A stretch of 64,000 nt of DNA from Psychrobacter sp. NZS113 (GCF_015864825.1 NZ_JADYWL010000003.1:310001-374000); one strand, 5' to 3'; counted from the first letter of the stretch, positions 47,980 to 57,332 are shown. The notes: a model not told the origin generated them from the letters alone. Made by a program: numbers and translations.

Positions 47980-48858
47980 CTACTCTCCCAAGCCAGCATT
48001 TTTTACAATGCAGTTAAAATCATCCTGATCAGGTATGTTCTCTTCACTCTGCGACCAAATCTCGGCTACCTGCTGCGCCAAAGGCAACTCTAATCCCATC
48101 TCACCAATCATATTTTTTGCCAGACGTACGTCTTTACGCATCAGCTGCATCGTAAAACCGGAATCAAAACTTTGATTGAGAATCCAACGAGGGAAATTAA
48201 CTTCACTAATTGCACTACGACCTGAGCCTGCATTCAAACCAGCAATAAGGTCTGCAGGATCGAGGCCTGCCTTGGTGCCCAAAGCTACTGCTTCGGCAGT
48301 AGTCACGAGATGTGCGGCACATAGTAGATTATTAATGAGCTTAGCGGCATGTCCATTGCCAGACTTGCCCATGTAGACCACTTTTGAGCTTAGCGCATCC
48401 AGATACAATTGGGCACGTTCAAGGGAGCTGCGTTCGCCGCCAACAACCATTACCATAGTACCGGCTTCAGCACCCGCCGGACCGCCACTGACAGGACAGT
48501 CCAATAACTGATGGCCTAACTGATCCAGCTCTATCGCGAGTACCCGAGTCACCTCTGGTTCTGAGGTAGAAGTATCAATGATCAGAGTATTAGGCTGAGC
48601 ACAGTCAATAATGCCACCTTTACTTTTAACAACTGCTTGTACATGCTTTGCCATTGGCAAAGATAGAATGATGACGCTAGATTCAGCACATAGCGCTTTG
48701 ATATCTGCAACAACAGTCACGCCCACTTCTTTGGCAGCTTGGCGCTGGGCCTCTCCTATGTCCGTGCCGAATACTTTAAAACCTTTGCGAAGCAAAGACT
48801 GAGCCATACCATTGCCCATACGGCCTAAACCGACAATACCTATATTTCCATTAGTCAT
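47980..48858 (-). CDS. 3-hydroxyisobutyrate dehydrogenase-family oxidoreductase
   Basis: 292 aa beta-hydroxyacid dehydrogenase. The Rossmann motif GLGRMGNGMAQSLLRKG, the substrate motif DCPVSGGPAGAEAGTM and catalytic Lys173 in GNGHAAKLINN are intact. The cofactor strand ends FGTDIG: an acidic residue after the second strand points to NAD rather than NADP. Family members act on 3-hydroxyisobutyrate, tartronate semialdehyde or L-threonate-like acids. It is the first gene of the operon; AAAGGA precedes the ATG by 5-6 nt. Confidence 0.88.
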   Translation of the reverse strand: MTNGNIGIVGLGRMGNGMAQSLLRKGFKVFGTDIGEAQRQAAKEVGVTVVADIKALCAESSVIILSLPMAKHVQAVVKSKGGIIDCAQPNTLIIDTSTSEPEVTRVLAIELDQLGHQLLDCPVSGGPAGAEAGTMVMVVGGERSSLERAQLYLDALSSKVVYMGKSGNGHAAKLINNLLCAAHLVTTAEAVALGTKAGLDPADLIAGLNAGSGRSAISEVNFPRWILNQSFDSGFTMQLMRKDVRLAKNMIGEMGLELPLAQQVAEIWSQSEENIPDQDDFNCIVKNAGLGE

Positions 48859-49199
48859 GTCTATTCCTTTAGTCTTGTGTTTTCTGTCAGTCTTATTATG
48901 ACTAATAAACCATTAAGAAGAATCACAACAAATAACCTTTTGTGTTCTAAAAAAGGCAACACTAGCGTAAGAAAATAGATAGGTTTCTCTTCACTTCATA
49001 CTGTTATTTATAGAGATTGGCAAAATGTTGCTAAAATAGCTATAGCGAGTTTATAGCAGACATAGCGGACTGATGACTTAGTTTCGGGAACGTTGTCATT
49101 TCGGTCTTGGTGGGCGGATTTGTTGTGTGGATGAGAGTAAATGGATGAATACTGAGAACGAGTATAAGGCCTGAATAGTTACCAGCTCAGTCGCTCCAG

Positions 49200-50208
49200 T
49201 TAGCCAGTCAACTGGTAATGACAAACCTTGATTGATGTGGTGGTACGCCGAGATTCTAAAAAAGGCCACAGCGTACTTTGCCAAGCACAGTTAGTGAAGT
49301 ATGCCTTTATCCAAGACAACCAACAGGTCTTTAGCATCACCACTATGTGCCGTGTACTAAAGGTTAAGCATTCAAGCTACTACGACTGGCTGAGTCGCGA
49401 TATCAGCGAACAGCAGATACGCCATAATCATTGCGAGCTACTGGTGAAAGTGCTCACATTGAAACTCGTGAGCACTACGGCTGTGAGCGACTACACGCAA
49501 AGCTGATAGAGCAAGGGCACGATATTAGCTTATATATGGTCAGAAGTATTAAAGAAGAACATGGTATCAAATGCCGTCGTCATAAACGCTTCAAAGTCAC
49601 CAACGACTCCAATCACAATAAGTTGGTCTATCCAAACGTTCTGGATCAGAAGTTTGGTGCTAGGCGTCCTAATGAGTCTTGGGTCAGCGATATTACTTAT
49701 ATCTGGACCGATGAAGGCTGGTTGTATTTGGCAGGAGTGAAAGACCTCTACACTAAAGAGCTGGTCGGCTATGCTATCAATAAGCGCATGACTGCTGACT
49801 TAGTTGGCAAAGCACTCAATATGGCAGTCAAAAACAAACGACCAAACCCAGGATTGATTGTTCATTCAGACAGAGGCAGTCAGTATTGTAATCATGCCTA
49901 TCACAAGATCATCAAGCAGCATCAGTTCATAGGCTCAATGAGCGGTAAGGGAAATTGTTATGATAATGTGCCAATAGAGAGTTTCTGGGGCACATTAAAG
50001 AATGAGCTGATATATCATCACGACTATAAAACAAGGTTTACAGCCATAAACGAGATCATTAGCTATATTGAGCTGTACTACAACCAAACGAGGATTCAAA
50101 AGGGCCTGGGCTATAAGTCGCCAAGACAGGTGTGGTTTGACTTTTATCGTCAGGCTGCGTAACTAAAATCTCCCAAGTTTAACTGTACGGATTTGACAGC
50201 AGGGGTCA
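49200..50208 (+). mobile_element. Damaged IS3-family insertion sequence
   Basis: The right end is visible as a sequence ending in TGACAGCAGGGGTCA at 50208, about 45 nt past the transposase stop, the usual TCA-type IS3 end. No matching left end beginning TGACCCCTGCT is found upstream, and orfA is absent or unrecognisable, so the element is truncated on the left. The left boundary given is approximate. 48859-49199 holds the promoter region of the catabolic operon and no gene. Confidence 0.75.
49228..50162 (+). pseudogene. IS3-family transposase (orfB), frameshifted
   Basis: DDE transposase in two frames. The first part runs to about 49455 (VFSITTMCRVLKVKHSSYYDW, the N-terminal helix region); the reading then must shift by one base near 49455-49460 to continue as SAHIETREHYGCERLHAKL. 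The second part keeps the whole catalytic domain: SDITYI (first Asp), HSDRGSQY (second Asp) and IESFWGTLKNEL (Glu). The shift lies inside orfB, not at the A-rich slippery site used for programmed orfA-orfB frameshifting, so a disabling mutation is likely. Confidence 0.8.
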
Positions 50209-50344
50209 TATTGAGCTATGCTTAAGAAACCGTGTACCTAAACTTGGTAAGCTAAACGTATTAGCAGGATTTTTTTAATATATCTTGTCTTAACGCAATA
50301 GACTTTAATCCATCATAAAACCTCTTCAAAGCTTATATTTTTAC

Positions 50345-50515
50345 TACAAATCTAATTCATAGCGCGTAATACGTCCTGAAGCCTCAGACTTTTTTAGCAC
50401 GCCTTTCTCTACTAAATCACTAATATCTCGTAGGGCTATGTCTATAGAAACTTGGTCACAATAGCCCATTTTTTAGTAGTCAGCTTGCCATAAAAATCAG
50501 TCCGTAAGATATCGT
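50345..50515 (-). pseudogene. Remnant of a Fic-family protein, C-terminus
   Basis: On the minus strand two overlapping frames give LRTDFYGKLTTKKWAIVTK and then DIALRDISDLVEKGVLKKSE...GRITRYEL. This resembles the C-terminal winged helix of DUF4172-type Fic proteins. The catalytic Fic domain is not present, and a frameshift and stops interrupt the piece. Nothing else is seen in 50209-50344. Confidence 0.5.
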
Positions 50516-50537
50516 CATAATATGCATTTTGGTCGAC

Positions 50538-50655
50538 CTACCTTGATATGGTAGAGGTCAGCAGTTCGAGTCTGCTTATGCCTACCAAATTCAGAAAGCT
50601 CCAATCTCACGATTAGGGCTTTTTTTGGCTGTAATATATGGGCTGTAGAGGAAAA
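50538..50655 (+). repeat. Attachment-site repeat, copy B (partial tRNA-Val)
   Basis: Starts at the tRNA anticodon stem (CTACCTTGATATGG) and runs through the CCA end, the terminator hairpin and the CTGTAG stretch. The tRNA 5' half is missing, so it is not a functional tRNA. Its terminator arms differ from copy A by changes that keep G-U pairing. Confidence 0.85.
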
Positions 50656-50721
50656 GTCTTGCATACATCAACTCATAGTTATAACTATTTAATCAACTTC
50701 AAATCAATTGAAAAAGCGACG

Positions 50722-50751
50722 GTGTCCAAATGGTGACCAAAACGTGACCAA
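50722..50751 (+). repeat. Three helically phased direct repeats near copy B
   Basis: GTGTCCAA (50722), GTGACCAA (50733) and GTGACCAA (50744) start exactly 11 bp apart. They lie about 70 bp inside repeat copy B. This is what arm-type integrase sites beside an attachment core look like; binding is inference. Confidence 0.45.
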
Positions 50752-50815
50752 CCCTTAAAAACCATTAAAATTAAAACCCTCTTTTTGACCTCTACTTCAA
50801 ATTCTAAGCTAGAAC

Positions 50816-51015
50816 CTATTTCTTAGTATTTTTCTCTTTATCCTCTTTTACATATTCCAAAATCTCTCCTACTTCTAAATATTCACAAAGCTTATCTATA
50901 CGAAATCAATTCTAGATGATTGGTCGTTGTATATCTTGTGCAACGTCGCTTTACTGCCTCCTGTTGCTCGTACGGCATCCGCTACTTTTAGCCTTCTTTC
51001 AGCTAATAAATTTGG
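50816..51015 (-). pseudogene. XRE-family regulator remnant, frameshifted
   Basis: On the minus strand, LLAERRLKVADAVRATGGSKATLHKIYND is a clear Cro/C1-type helix-turn-helix. It is followed by QSSRIDF, a stop, and after a frame change by DKLCEYLEVGEILEYVKED and a stop at 50816. The start codon region is not conserved. Small XRE regulators of this kind often sit next to integrase genes in tRNA islands. The frame break makes it non-functional as read. Confidence 0.65.
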
Positions 51016-51099
51016 AAAATGGGAAGAGATTGAAAAAGATATGCGCACTGGTATCGCTAGTAGCATTAATGCAATAGCATTGCAATAAGGAGAAATAGG

Positions 51100-51330
51100 A
51101 TAGCTATTATCAGAAGTAAATACGGCAAGCTCGTTGTCGATTTTTATCATATGGGTATACACCGTCAGGAGAAGACAAAACTGACAAGCACGCTAGCGAA
51201 TCGCAAGAAGCTTGAGAAGGTGATTGAGAAAATGGAAGCAGAAATCACCCTAGGTCTGTTTCATTACGCTAAGTACTTTCCAAAAAGTGATAAAGCGGCA
51301 GAAATGGTAGCGTTGAACGATCGCAAATAA
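51100..51330 (+). pseudogene. Tyrosine integrase remnant (arm-binding domain only)
   Basis: The translated frame gives KYGKLVVDFYHMGIHRQEK, then TKLTSTLANRKKLEKVIEK and EAEITLGLFHYAKYFPKS, ending at a stop at 51328. This is the N-terminal arm DNA-binding domain of phage-type integrases. The core-binding and catalytic domains are absent. AAGGAG (51087-51092) is followed after 7 nt by ATA in the place of ATG, so the start codon also looks mutated. It is the only integrase trace in the region. Confidence 0.7.
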
Positions 51331-51718
51331 TATTGCTAACTCTCTCATTTTGAGCTCTATATTTAATCAGGTACTGGTTTGGCACGTTTCTTAAATATTG
51401 ATAGCTGCTTTGATAAGCATATGACAATTCAGGTAATGGTAACGCCTAAATATAGCCAAAGAGTTTTTTCTTTTCTGCAAAAAACTAAGCATAGGTCTAA
51501 TATTCACTTTAATTGGCTAAAGTTTACACAAGTTACTTACGCTTACATTATTAGAAACAATTAACTATCTATTTCCTATCAAGTCTTCCGCTATGATATT
51601 TAACAAACAAATGTATTGGCGATAAATGTCAATGGTAACAACTAGATACTGATGTTTTTAGTTCTCGCCATTGTTTCTAAGTGAAGAGCATAATTTGAGG
51701 CGTACATAGGGATAGGTT
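51331..51718. other. Gap between the integrase remnant and the glycosyltransferase genes
   Basis: A+T-rich, 388 nt. A 61-codon frame at 51379-51564 has no ribosome binding site and no resemblance I recognise. The promoter of the glycosyltransferase cluster should be here, but no convincing boxes stand out. Confidence 0.35.
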
Positions 51719-53356
51719 ATGGCGTTCGATAAGGGAGTTACTACTAAAGTAGGTTTGGAATATGTAATAGGTGGGGAGATTGTAAAAAGCTCCTCTGTAA
51801 ATAATCATGTCGAAAAAGACCCCTTACAAACCCATACAACGGCTTTAAGTTTTCAATTGATGACACGTGCAGAGCCTCCGAAACTAGTCATTGCCACCAT
51901 ACAATCTCTCCTTGCGGTAAAAAAAGATTGTGATGAAATTATTATTATCGACAACAATAATACTGATCCATCTATGTATAAACCGTTGGAAGCGTTTTGT
52001 GCCAGTTTGGACCCCGAGTTAAAGGTCTATTTTTATCACATTGACGCGGTGGACGGATTTAAAGCGGGTGCTCTGAATTTAGCATTGGGACTTATGAGCC
52101 CAGATTGTACGCACATTGTCGTCGTTGACAGTGATTATCAAGCATTACCACATGCTAGAGTGTCAATAGCTGATGCTATCAAACAGTATCCTGCTCACAC
52201 TCTACTTCAGTTTCCACAGTTTTACCGTAACGCTGGACAAATAGACATCCATAGCGAATTAAACCACTATTTCAATCATCACTTATACCGTCCTTTTAAT
52301 CGCAAGCGTGCGCTATCAACAGGAACTTATGCGGTGATACGCCGCTCAGATCTTTTAAGTTTAGGAGGCTGGTCAGGTGCATCGATTACTGAAGATGCGC
52401 AGATGGGTGTTCTGATGCATCAACAAGGTTTGCGTAGTCAATTCATACCTAAAATCATTGCCATCGGTTTATTACCCAATACATTGAATGATTTAATGTG
52501 CCAGCGTCGACGTTGGATCTATGGAAATATGCAAGTAATAAACAATTACTTCTCGATAGATAAGCCTTCAATGTGCCGAAAATATCTAGAGAAAAGTCAA
52601 ACGTCGACTTCTGTTATCCCTCTTAATCGATACGCTATCAATAGCATAAAAGTAAAAGATGTCGGCGAACATCTACTCTATGCGCGTGCACACTTTTCTC
52701 AGCTCAGCGCTTGGATAAACTTTACTGGTTTCTTTATTTTTCTACAACTATGTACGCTACTTATCATTACCAGTGCACTCTTTGTCCCTAAGATTCTCGA
52801 TATTAATACCAGCTCAACTTTGCTCATGCCTTTATATCTAGTGTACGCAGGTTATACAGTCTTCTTACTAAGGCGTTTATGGGCATATATGCAGGATCAG
52901 GTGCCGCTGAATAAACAAGTGAATAAAAACTATCAACCAACTATGAAAATGCGTTTGAGAGCATGGTTAATGCATTTGAATTTTTGGGAGCTTGGGGCTC
53001 TATCGTGGTTACCCGTTATATGGGGTAGTGAAAAACCGTTTATATGTACCCCAAAGCAAAAGTATATTCATAATCAGCCCTCATTACAGTTGGCAAATAT
53101 AGTGGCTTTACCTAAGCTGCTATTGGCAATAAATATCATCACAGCGCTTGTAGTAGCACCGTTCTCACCCCTTTATTCTCCGATATTATTTATTTGTGCG
53201 TTGACAGTTTGTCTGTTAAAAATCAGTGCGGCAAAAGTGGCATTTGATAACTTTGCTGCTACAGAGCCAAAACTTAACAGTATCAGGATTAAGTCCAAAT
53301 CTGTGGTCAAGCATGCGCGAAAACAAATCAAACCCCTAGCGCCGCCTAAGATTTGA
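51719..53356 (+). CDS. Membrane glycosyltransferase, GT2 (processive type)
   Basis: 545 aa. The N-terminal GT-A domain has Asp78 (IIIIDNNN), the DSD metal motif at 137-139, ITED (about 223-226) and CQRRRW (QxxRW, 262-266), the set seen in cellulose- and hyaluronan-synthase-like enzymes. The C-terminal half has four to five membrane segments (about 325-350, 355-385, 455-490). It therefore probably makes or extends a beta-linked glycan and moves it across the membrane. The product is unknown. The first 45 residues are not conserved. AGGGATAGG precedes the ATG. Confidence 0.85.
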   Translation: MAFDKGVTTKVGLEYVIGGEIVKSSSVNNHVEKDPLQTHTTALSFQLMTRAEPPKLVIATIQSLLAVKKDCDEIIIIDNNNTDPSMYKPLEAFCASLDPELKVYFYHIDAVDGFKAGALNLALGLMSPDCTHIVVVDSDYQALPHARVSIADAIKQYPAHTLLQFPQFYRNAGQIDIHSELNHYFNHHLYRPFNRKRALSTGTYAVIRRSDLLSLGGWSGASITEDAQMGVLMHQQGLRSQFIPKIIAIGLLPNTLNDLMCQRRRWIYGNMQVINNYFSIDKPSMCRKYLEKSQTSTSVIPLNRYAINSIKVKDVGEHLLYARAHFSQLSAWINFTGFFIFLQLCTLLIITSALFVPKILDINTSSTLLMPLYLVYAGYTVFLLRRLWAYMQDQVPLNKQVNKNYQPTMKMRLRAWLMHLNFWELGALSWLPVIWGSEKPFICTPKQKYIHNQPSLQLANIVALPKLLLAINIITALVVAPFSPLYSPILFICALTVCLLKISAAKVAFDNFAATEPKLNSIRIKSKSVVKHARKQIKPLAPPKI

Positions 53357-53512
53357 ACGGTATTTGAAGACAAAAAATTATTAACTCTTAGCCTTAAAAA
53401 AAGGTCCATTTTTGAAGACAGGCGTTATACCAGTATCTTTAATAATTTACCTGTACAAAACCTGTCGTGCTTGCCAATTTAAAATAATCGCTATTTTTAC
53501 TTTGAGGTTTAT

Positions 53513-54868
53513 ATGTCTTTCACTCATTCTGTTGGTTTTATAAGCTCTACTGATATTGATAATAAACGCCCTAGCGCAATAACCAATGAACCATTGCGCA
53601 TAGCAATTATTGCACACTGCTTGTATCCTATTGCCCAGCCATATGCAGGTGGACTTGAGATGATTACGCAACTCATTTGTGATGAGCTCGTTGCTCAAGG
53701 TCATGAGGTACTGCTATATGCCCATAAAGACAGTCGAACACAAGCAACCTTAGTCCCAATGCTAACCCGAGCTGAGTTTGAGGCCACTGTCTATGAGAAC
53801 GAACATGACACGGTAGGAATGAGCCGCGAGGAAATGTATCAATACTTGGTCTATCAACGTGTACTGCGTGACATTATTGAGCGTGATGCTCGCGGTGAAA
53901 TTGATATCGTGCACAATCATAGTCTCCATCATATCCCGATGATGACAGGTCAAGCATTTGGTGCTCGATTTTTTACTACTTTTCATACCCCTATTTTCCC
54001 GCAGTTGCGTCTGGCACTGTTGACGTTACGTCATGGTACAAACACTCAGTTTACCGCCATCAGCAAACACCAGCAGCAGCTTTTTTCTGAGTTCGTCCCC
54101 TCACATGTCGTTTACAATGGGGTTGATGTTGAATCTTTTATTGCTAACACTCAGCCTACGGATAGTTTAATTAGAGAGAATGGCGAGTTTTATTTTTGGT
54201 ACGGACGTATTTGTCCTGAAAAAGGCACGCACTTGGCCATGCAGTACTGTATTGAAGCTGGGAAAAGACTCATTATTGCTGGCCCTAAAAGTAATGAAGA
54301 TTACTTTAATGAACAAGTAGCGCCTTTATTATCTCAAGACCGTAAAAATGGCGAACAAAAATTGTTTGATTATATTGGTCATGTGACTAAGGAAGAGGTA
54401 AATCACTATCTCGTTCAAGCAACTGCCATGCTATTTACCAGTACGTGGGATGAACCTTATGGATTGACACTGGCCGAAAGCTTGGCGTGTGGTACACCAG
54501 TGATTGGTTTTGATGTGGGGGCAAGCGCTGAAATCGTCACGCCTAATACAGGTATTATCGTTGCTAAGGAAGATAAAGAAGCCTTTATAAAGGCGTTTTC
54601 CGAGATTAAACACATATCACGTCAGGCTTGCCGCGAACGCGCTTTACAGTTTTGCTCAGTATCAGCGATGGTAGAAGGATATCTTGCACTATATAAAGCA
54701 GCAGTAAGAGACAGTCAGCTAAAAAAGGGCTTTTCCAATTCACGAAATGAGCCGCTGGCACAGAGTGCCTTTATCCATGATAAGTCAAATTCGTTAACGG
54801 GTTCAAATCCTAAATTAAACCATACGTCAAACGATTGCTGCATCACTATGAGCCTTGAGGAGCGTTGA
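53513..54868 (+). CDS. Glycosyltransferase, GT4 family
   Basis: 451 aa soluble GT-B enzyme. The acceptor-side domain starts LRIAIIAHCLYPIAQPYAGGLEMITQLICDEL and the nucleotide-sugar domain has YGRICPEKGTHLAM and the EX7E motif in DEPYGLTLAESLACGTPVIG. GAGG lies 6 nt before the ATG. The sequence around GGLE and the WDEPYGLTLAE motif are typical of retaining GT4 enzymes. The last 50 residues are Ser/Asn-rich and poorly ordered. It is followed within 2 nt by the next gene, so the two are co-translated. Confidence 0.88.
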   Translation: MSFTHSVGFISSTDIDNKRPSAITNEPLRIAIIAHCLYPIAQPYAGGLEMITQLICDELVAQGHEVLLYAHKDSRTQATLVPMLTRAEFEATVYENEHDTVGMSREEMYQYLVYQRVLRDIIERDARGEIDIVHNHSLHHIPMMTGQAFGARFFTTFHTPIFPQLRLALLTLRHGTNTQFTAISKHQQQLFSEFVPSHVVYNGVDVESFIANTQPTDSLIRENGEFYFWYGRICPEKGTHLAMQYCIEAGKRLIIAGPKSNEDYFNEQVAPLLSQDRKNGEQKLFDYIGHVTKEEVNHYLVQATAMLFTSTWDEPYGLTLAESLACGTPVIGFDVGASAEIVTPNTGIIVAKEDKEAFIKAFSEIKHISRQACRERALQFCSVSAMVEGYLALYKAAVRDSQLKKGFSNSRNEPLAQSAFIHDKSNSLTGSNPKLNHTSNDCCITMSLEER

Positions 54869-54870
54869 GT

Positions 54871-56082
54871 ATGCGTCTTGGCTATTACGCACATCATCAC
54901 GGCTCAGGTCACTGCCGTCAAATTGATAAACTTGCGGCGCTATTACCGGCGGATGTAAGAAGACAATTAATAGTATTTACGAGCTTAAGCCGAGATGACT
55001 ATGACTTCACCGCTGTTGATGAGACACAAATTGTAAGGCTGCAAGCAGAAGATGAGTGTGCAGATGATGTGCTAAAGGGTCGCGCAGGAGAACATTGGCA
55101 ACCAGATAGCCTCCATTACTCGCCTGTTGGTAATAGCAATATTCAAAGACGTAGCCATCAAATACTAGATACGGTTTATCAGCATCATATTGATTTGATG
55201 ATTATCGATGTGAGTGTTGAAGTGGCGATGCTATGCCGCGCTGCTAGTATTCCTTATCTTTATATCAGGCTTCCTGGTATTCGTGATGATACCCCGCATC
55301 TTAATGCCTTTGCTGGTGCTCTTGCTTTACTAGCGCCTTATCCTCGTCTACTGGAGGCTGCTATGACGCCTGAATGGGTAGGTAAAAAAACGCTATATCT
55401 TGATTTCATTAATGCGGTGCAACAAAAAGAGCTCACTTATAATGAATTTATAAAAATACTGGTGAAGTTAGATGCTTCAAATTCAAAAGACTGGAAAGAA
55501 GCTCCACATACGATCATTACGGTTATTAAAGGCTACGGTGGACATCAGGCCATTGACATGAAATTACCCGAGTTGCGCCAGCTATTACCCAACGCTTTTA
55601 TCATATCACTTGGTCCTATAAACGATAATATGCGATGCCACGTTGATATTGCCGCACAAGTGAATGATGTCATACCATTTATACAACATAGTGACTATCT
55701 ACTGATGGCCTGTGGTCTGAACGCAGTTGCGCAAGCCTATAATTATGCGACGCCGCTTATTGTTCTACCGGATGAGCGTCCGCATCAAGAGCAAGACGTG
55801 ATGGCGCAAGCACTAATAGACCAAGAACGTGCATTGAGCTGGCAGCAATTTAAAACCCTGCTCTCTCATAAACAATCTCATATAGATCCGAATGGACTGC
55901 CTACAAATACGGCGCAACCCGTACAACCTAAATTAATTTCAAAGTCTAATAATGCAAATCGCAACAGAGACTGTTTAACTGCTGCCCAAGAATTTATGAA
56001 TAGTACGACTGAATATCCAACGACTAAAGCTTGGTTCGAAAAGTGGTTACTTCCTCAACTTGAGTTAAATCCTGACTACTAA
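54871..56082 (+). CDS. MurG/GT28-like glycosyltransferase
   Basis: 403 aa protein with a GT-B fold signature: GYYAHHHGSGHCRQIDKLAALL at the N-terminus (glycine-rich acceptor loop with His-Gly-x-Gly-His) and MACGLNAVAQAYNYATPLIVLPDERPHQEQD near the C-terminus, as in GT28 and related enzymes. The sugar and acceptor are unknown. ATG 54871 is 9 nt from GAGGAG; an in-frame TTG at 54865 is too close. Middle region residues 170-230 match nothing I know. It is third in the cluster. Confidence 0.7.
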   Translation: MRLGYYAHHHGSGHCRQIDKLAALLPADVRRQLIVFTSLSRDDYDFTAVDETQIVRLQAEDECADDVLKGRAGEHWQPDSLHYSPVGNSNIQRRSHQILDTVYQHHIDLMIIDVSVEVAMLCRAASIPYLYIRLPGIRDDTPHLNAFAGALALLAPYPRLLEAAMTPEWVGKKTLYLDFINAVQQKELTYNEFIKILVKLDASNSKDWKEAPHTIITVIKGYGGHQAIDMKLPELRQLLPNAFIISLGPINDNMRCHVDIAAQVNDVIPFIQHSDYLLMACGLNAVAQAYNYATPLIVLPDERPHQEQDVMAQALIDQERALSWQQFKTLLSHKQSHIDPNGLPTNTAQPVQPKLISKSNNANRNRDCLTAAQEFMNSTTEYPTTKAWFEKWLLPQLELNPDY

Positions 56083-56167
56083 TAACTTCAACACTAATGA
56101 ACAAACTCTCAATAATATCCAACGCATCATGAAAAAAGTAAAATAATAAAAGAGGCGATAACGACTG

Positions 56168-57154
56168 ATGAACATAAAACCCATGTCTACTGTTAAAGAT
56201 GGTACTGACCATGTGCCAGTAACGGTTATCACCACCTGTTATGGGCGCAATCGCCATCTTTATAATCTACTCAGCAGCCTTATGAACGGTAGCGTCCAGC
56301 CTGACGAAGTCATCATCGTCAATGACGACGCTGACCCAAAGCGGTTGGCTGAATTTTCTTTAAACATCATAAAACTGCCTACTATCACTGAAGAAGCGCC
56401 CGATATATCAAATAAAAAAGGTTTTGATATTGGGCGCAATCGTAATGTGGGTGCAGCGCGAGCCACTCATGACACGCTTATATTTTTAGATGTTGATTGT
56501 ATAGTAGCGCCGACGTTTATTGAGCAATTAAGCATTAAGTTGCAACGATATCCTGACTCCTTACTCATGGGTCAACCGCGCTATCTCACGCGTCCTTTGT
56601 CAGATGAAGAAGGCTTAGAGTTACAAAGTGGCATGCTAACTGCCTGCTTTTTAAATGAACTGTCTATCTACAACCCTTATCGTTATAATTTCGATGAGGC
56701 TGGCTGCATTGCCACCTCAATAAAGCAGACGGTTATTAAGCAGACCGATGATTACGGTGCGTTTTGGAGTTTATGCTTTGCGATTAAACACCAACAGTTT
56801 GAGCATATAGGTGGGTTTGATACTCAATACATCGGTTATGGAGCCGAAGATACTGACTTTGCTTTTACTGCGCGAAAATTAGATATCGACTTTTATCTTA
56901 CAGCTGACATTGTTTACCACCAGCAGCATAGCGTCTATCGGCCACCTCTTAATCATCTAGATAGCATCATCATCAATGCCAATCGTTTTTATGAGAAATG
57001 GCAGCATTGGCCAATGGAGGGGTGGCTTAAGCAATTTTCAGATATAGGACTTATCCGTTGGACAGCGGTACAGTCGACGCCGATAATTGCGTTACGGAAA
57101 CCTAGCCCACATGAGATAGAGCAAGCACACTGCCCTAATGCACCTTATGTTTGA
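56168..57154 (+). CDS. Glycosyltransferase, GT2 family with GT7-like C-terminal part
   Basis: 328 aa soluble GT-A enzyme. VTVITTCYGRNRHLYNLLSSL and IIVNDDADPKR begin the GT2 domain, FLDVDCIVAPTFIEQL has the DxD motif, and GGFDTQYIGYGAEDTDFAFTARKL is the galactosyltransferase-like C-terminal motif found in chondroitin-polymerase-type enzymes. No membrane segment is seen. GAGG lies 12-13 nt before the ATG, rather far; ATG 56183 is an alternative. It is the last of four glycosyltransferase genes in the same direction. Confidence 0.83.
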   Translation: MNIKPMSTVKDGTDHVPVTVITTCYGRNRHLYNLLSSLMNGSVQPDEVIIVNDDADPKRLAEFSLNIIKLPTITEEAPDISNKKGFDIGRNRNVGAARATHDTLIFLDVDCIVAPTFIEQLSIKLQRYPDSLLMGQPRYLTRPLSDEEGLELQSGMLTACFLNELSIYNPYRYNFDEAGCIATSIKQTVIKQTDDYGAFWSLCFAIKHQQFEHIGGFDTQYIGYGAEDTDFAFTARKLDIDFYLTADIVYHQQHSVYRPPLNHLDSIIINANRFYEKWQHWPMEGWLKQFSDIGLIRWTAVQSTPIIALRKPSPHEIEQAHCPNAPYV

Positions 57155-57332
57155 ATTTTTAGTTAAGGCTTAATACTGACGAACTGTCTCTACTTCTTGC
57201 GGCGACGCACTCATTTCGCGGCGTTCAAGATCCCAAGTATGCTCGTATCAAAAATGGGCAGTCTTGCCATTATCATTAATAGTCGTAGTGGCAGACCTAA
57301 TGCTTGCACCAACTGTAGTTGTTCTCAAGCGG

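Noticed and set aside
49431-49506. Programmed frameshift in the IS3 transposase
   Set aside because: The frame change lies inside orfB and there is no A-rich slippery run; a disabling indel fits better.
50538-50590. A second tRNA-Val gene
   Set aside because: Just the 3' part is present; the acceptor 5' strand and D-arm are missing, so no cloverleaf can form. It is an attachment-site copy.
51379-51564. 61-codon ORF after the integrase remnant
   Set aside because: No ribosome binding site and no similarity I can see; probably chance.
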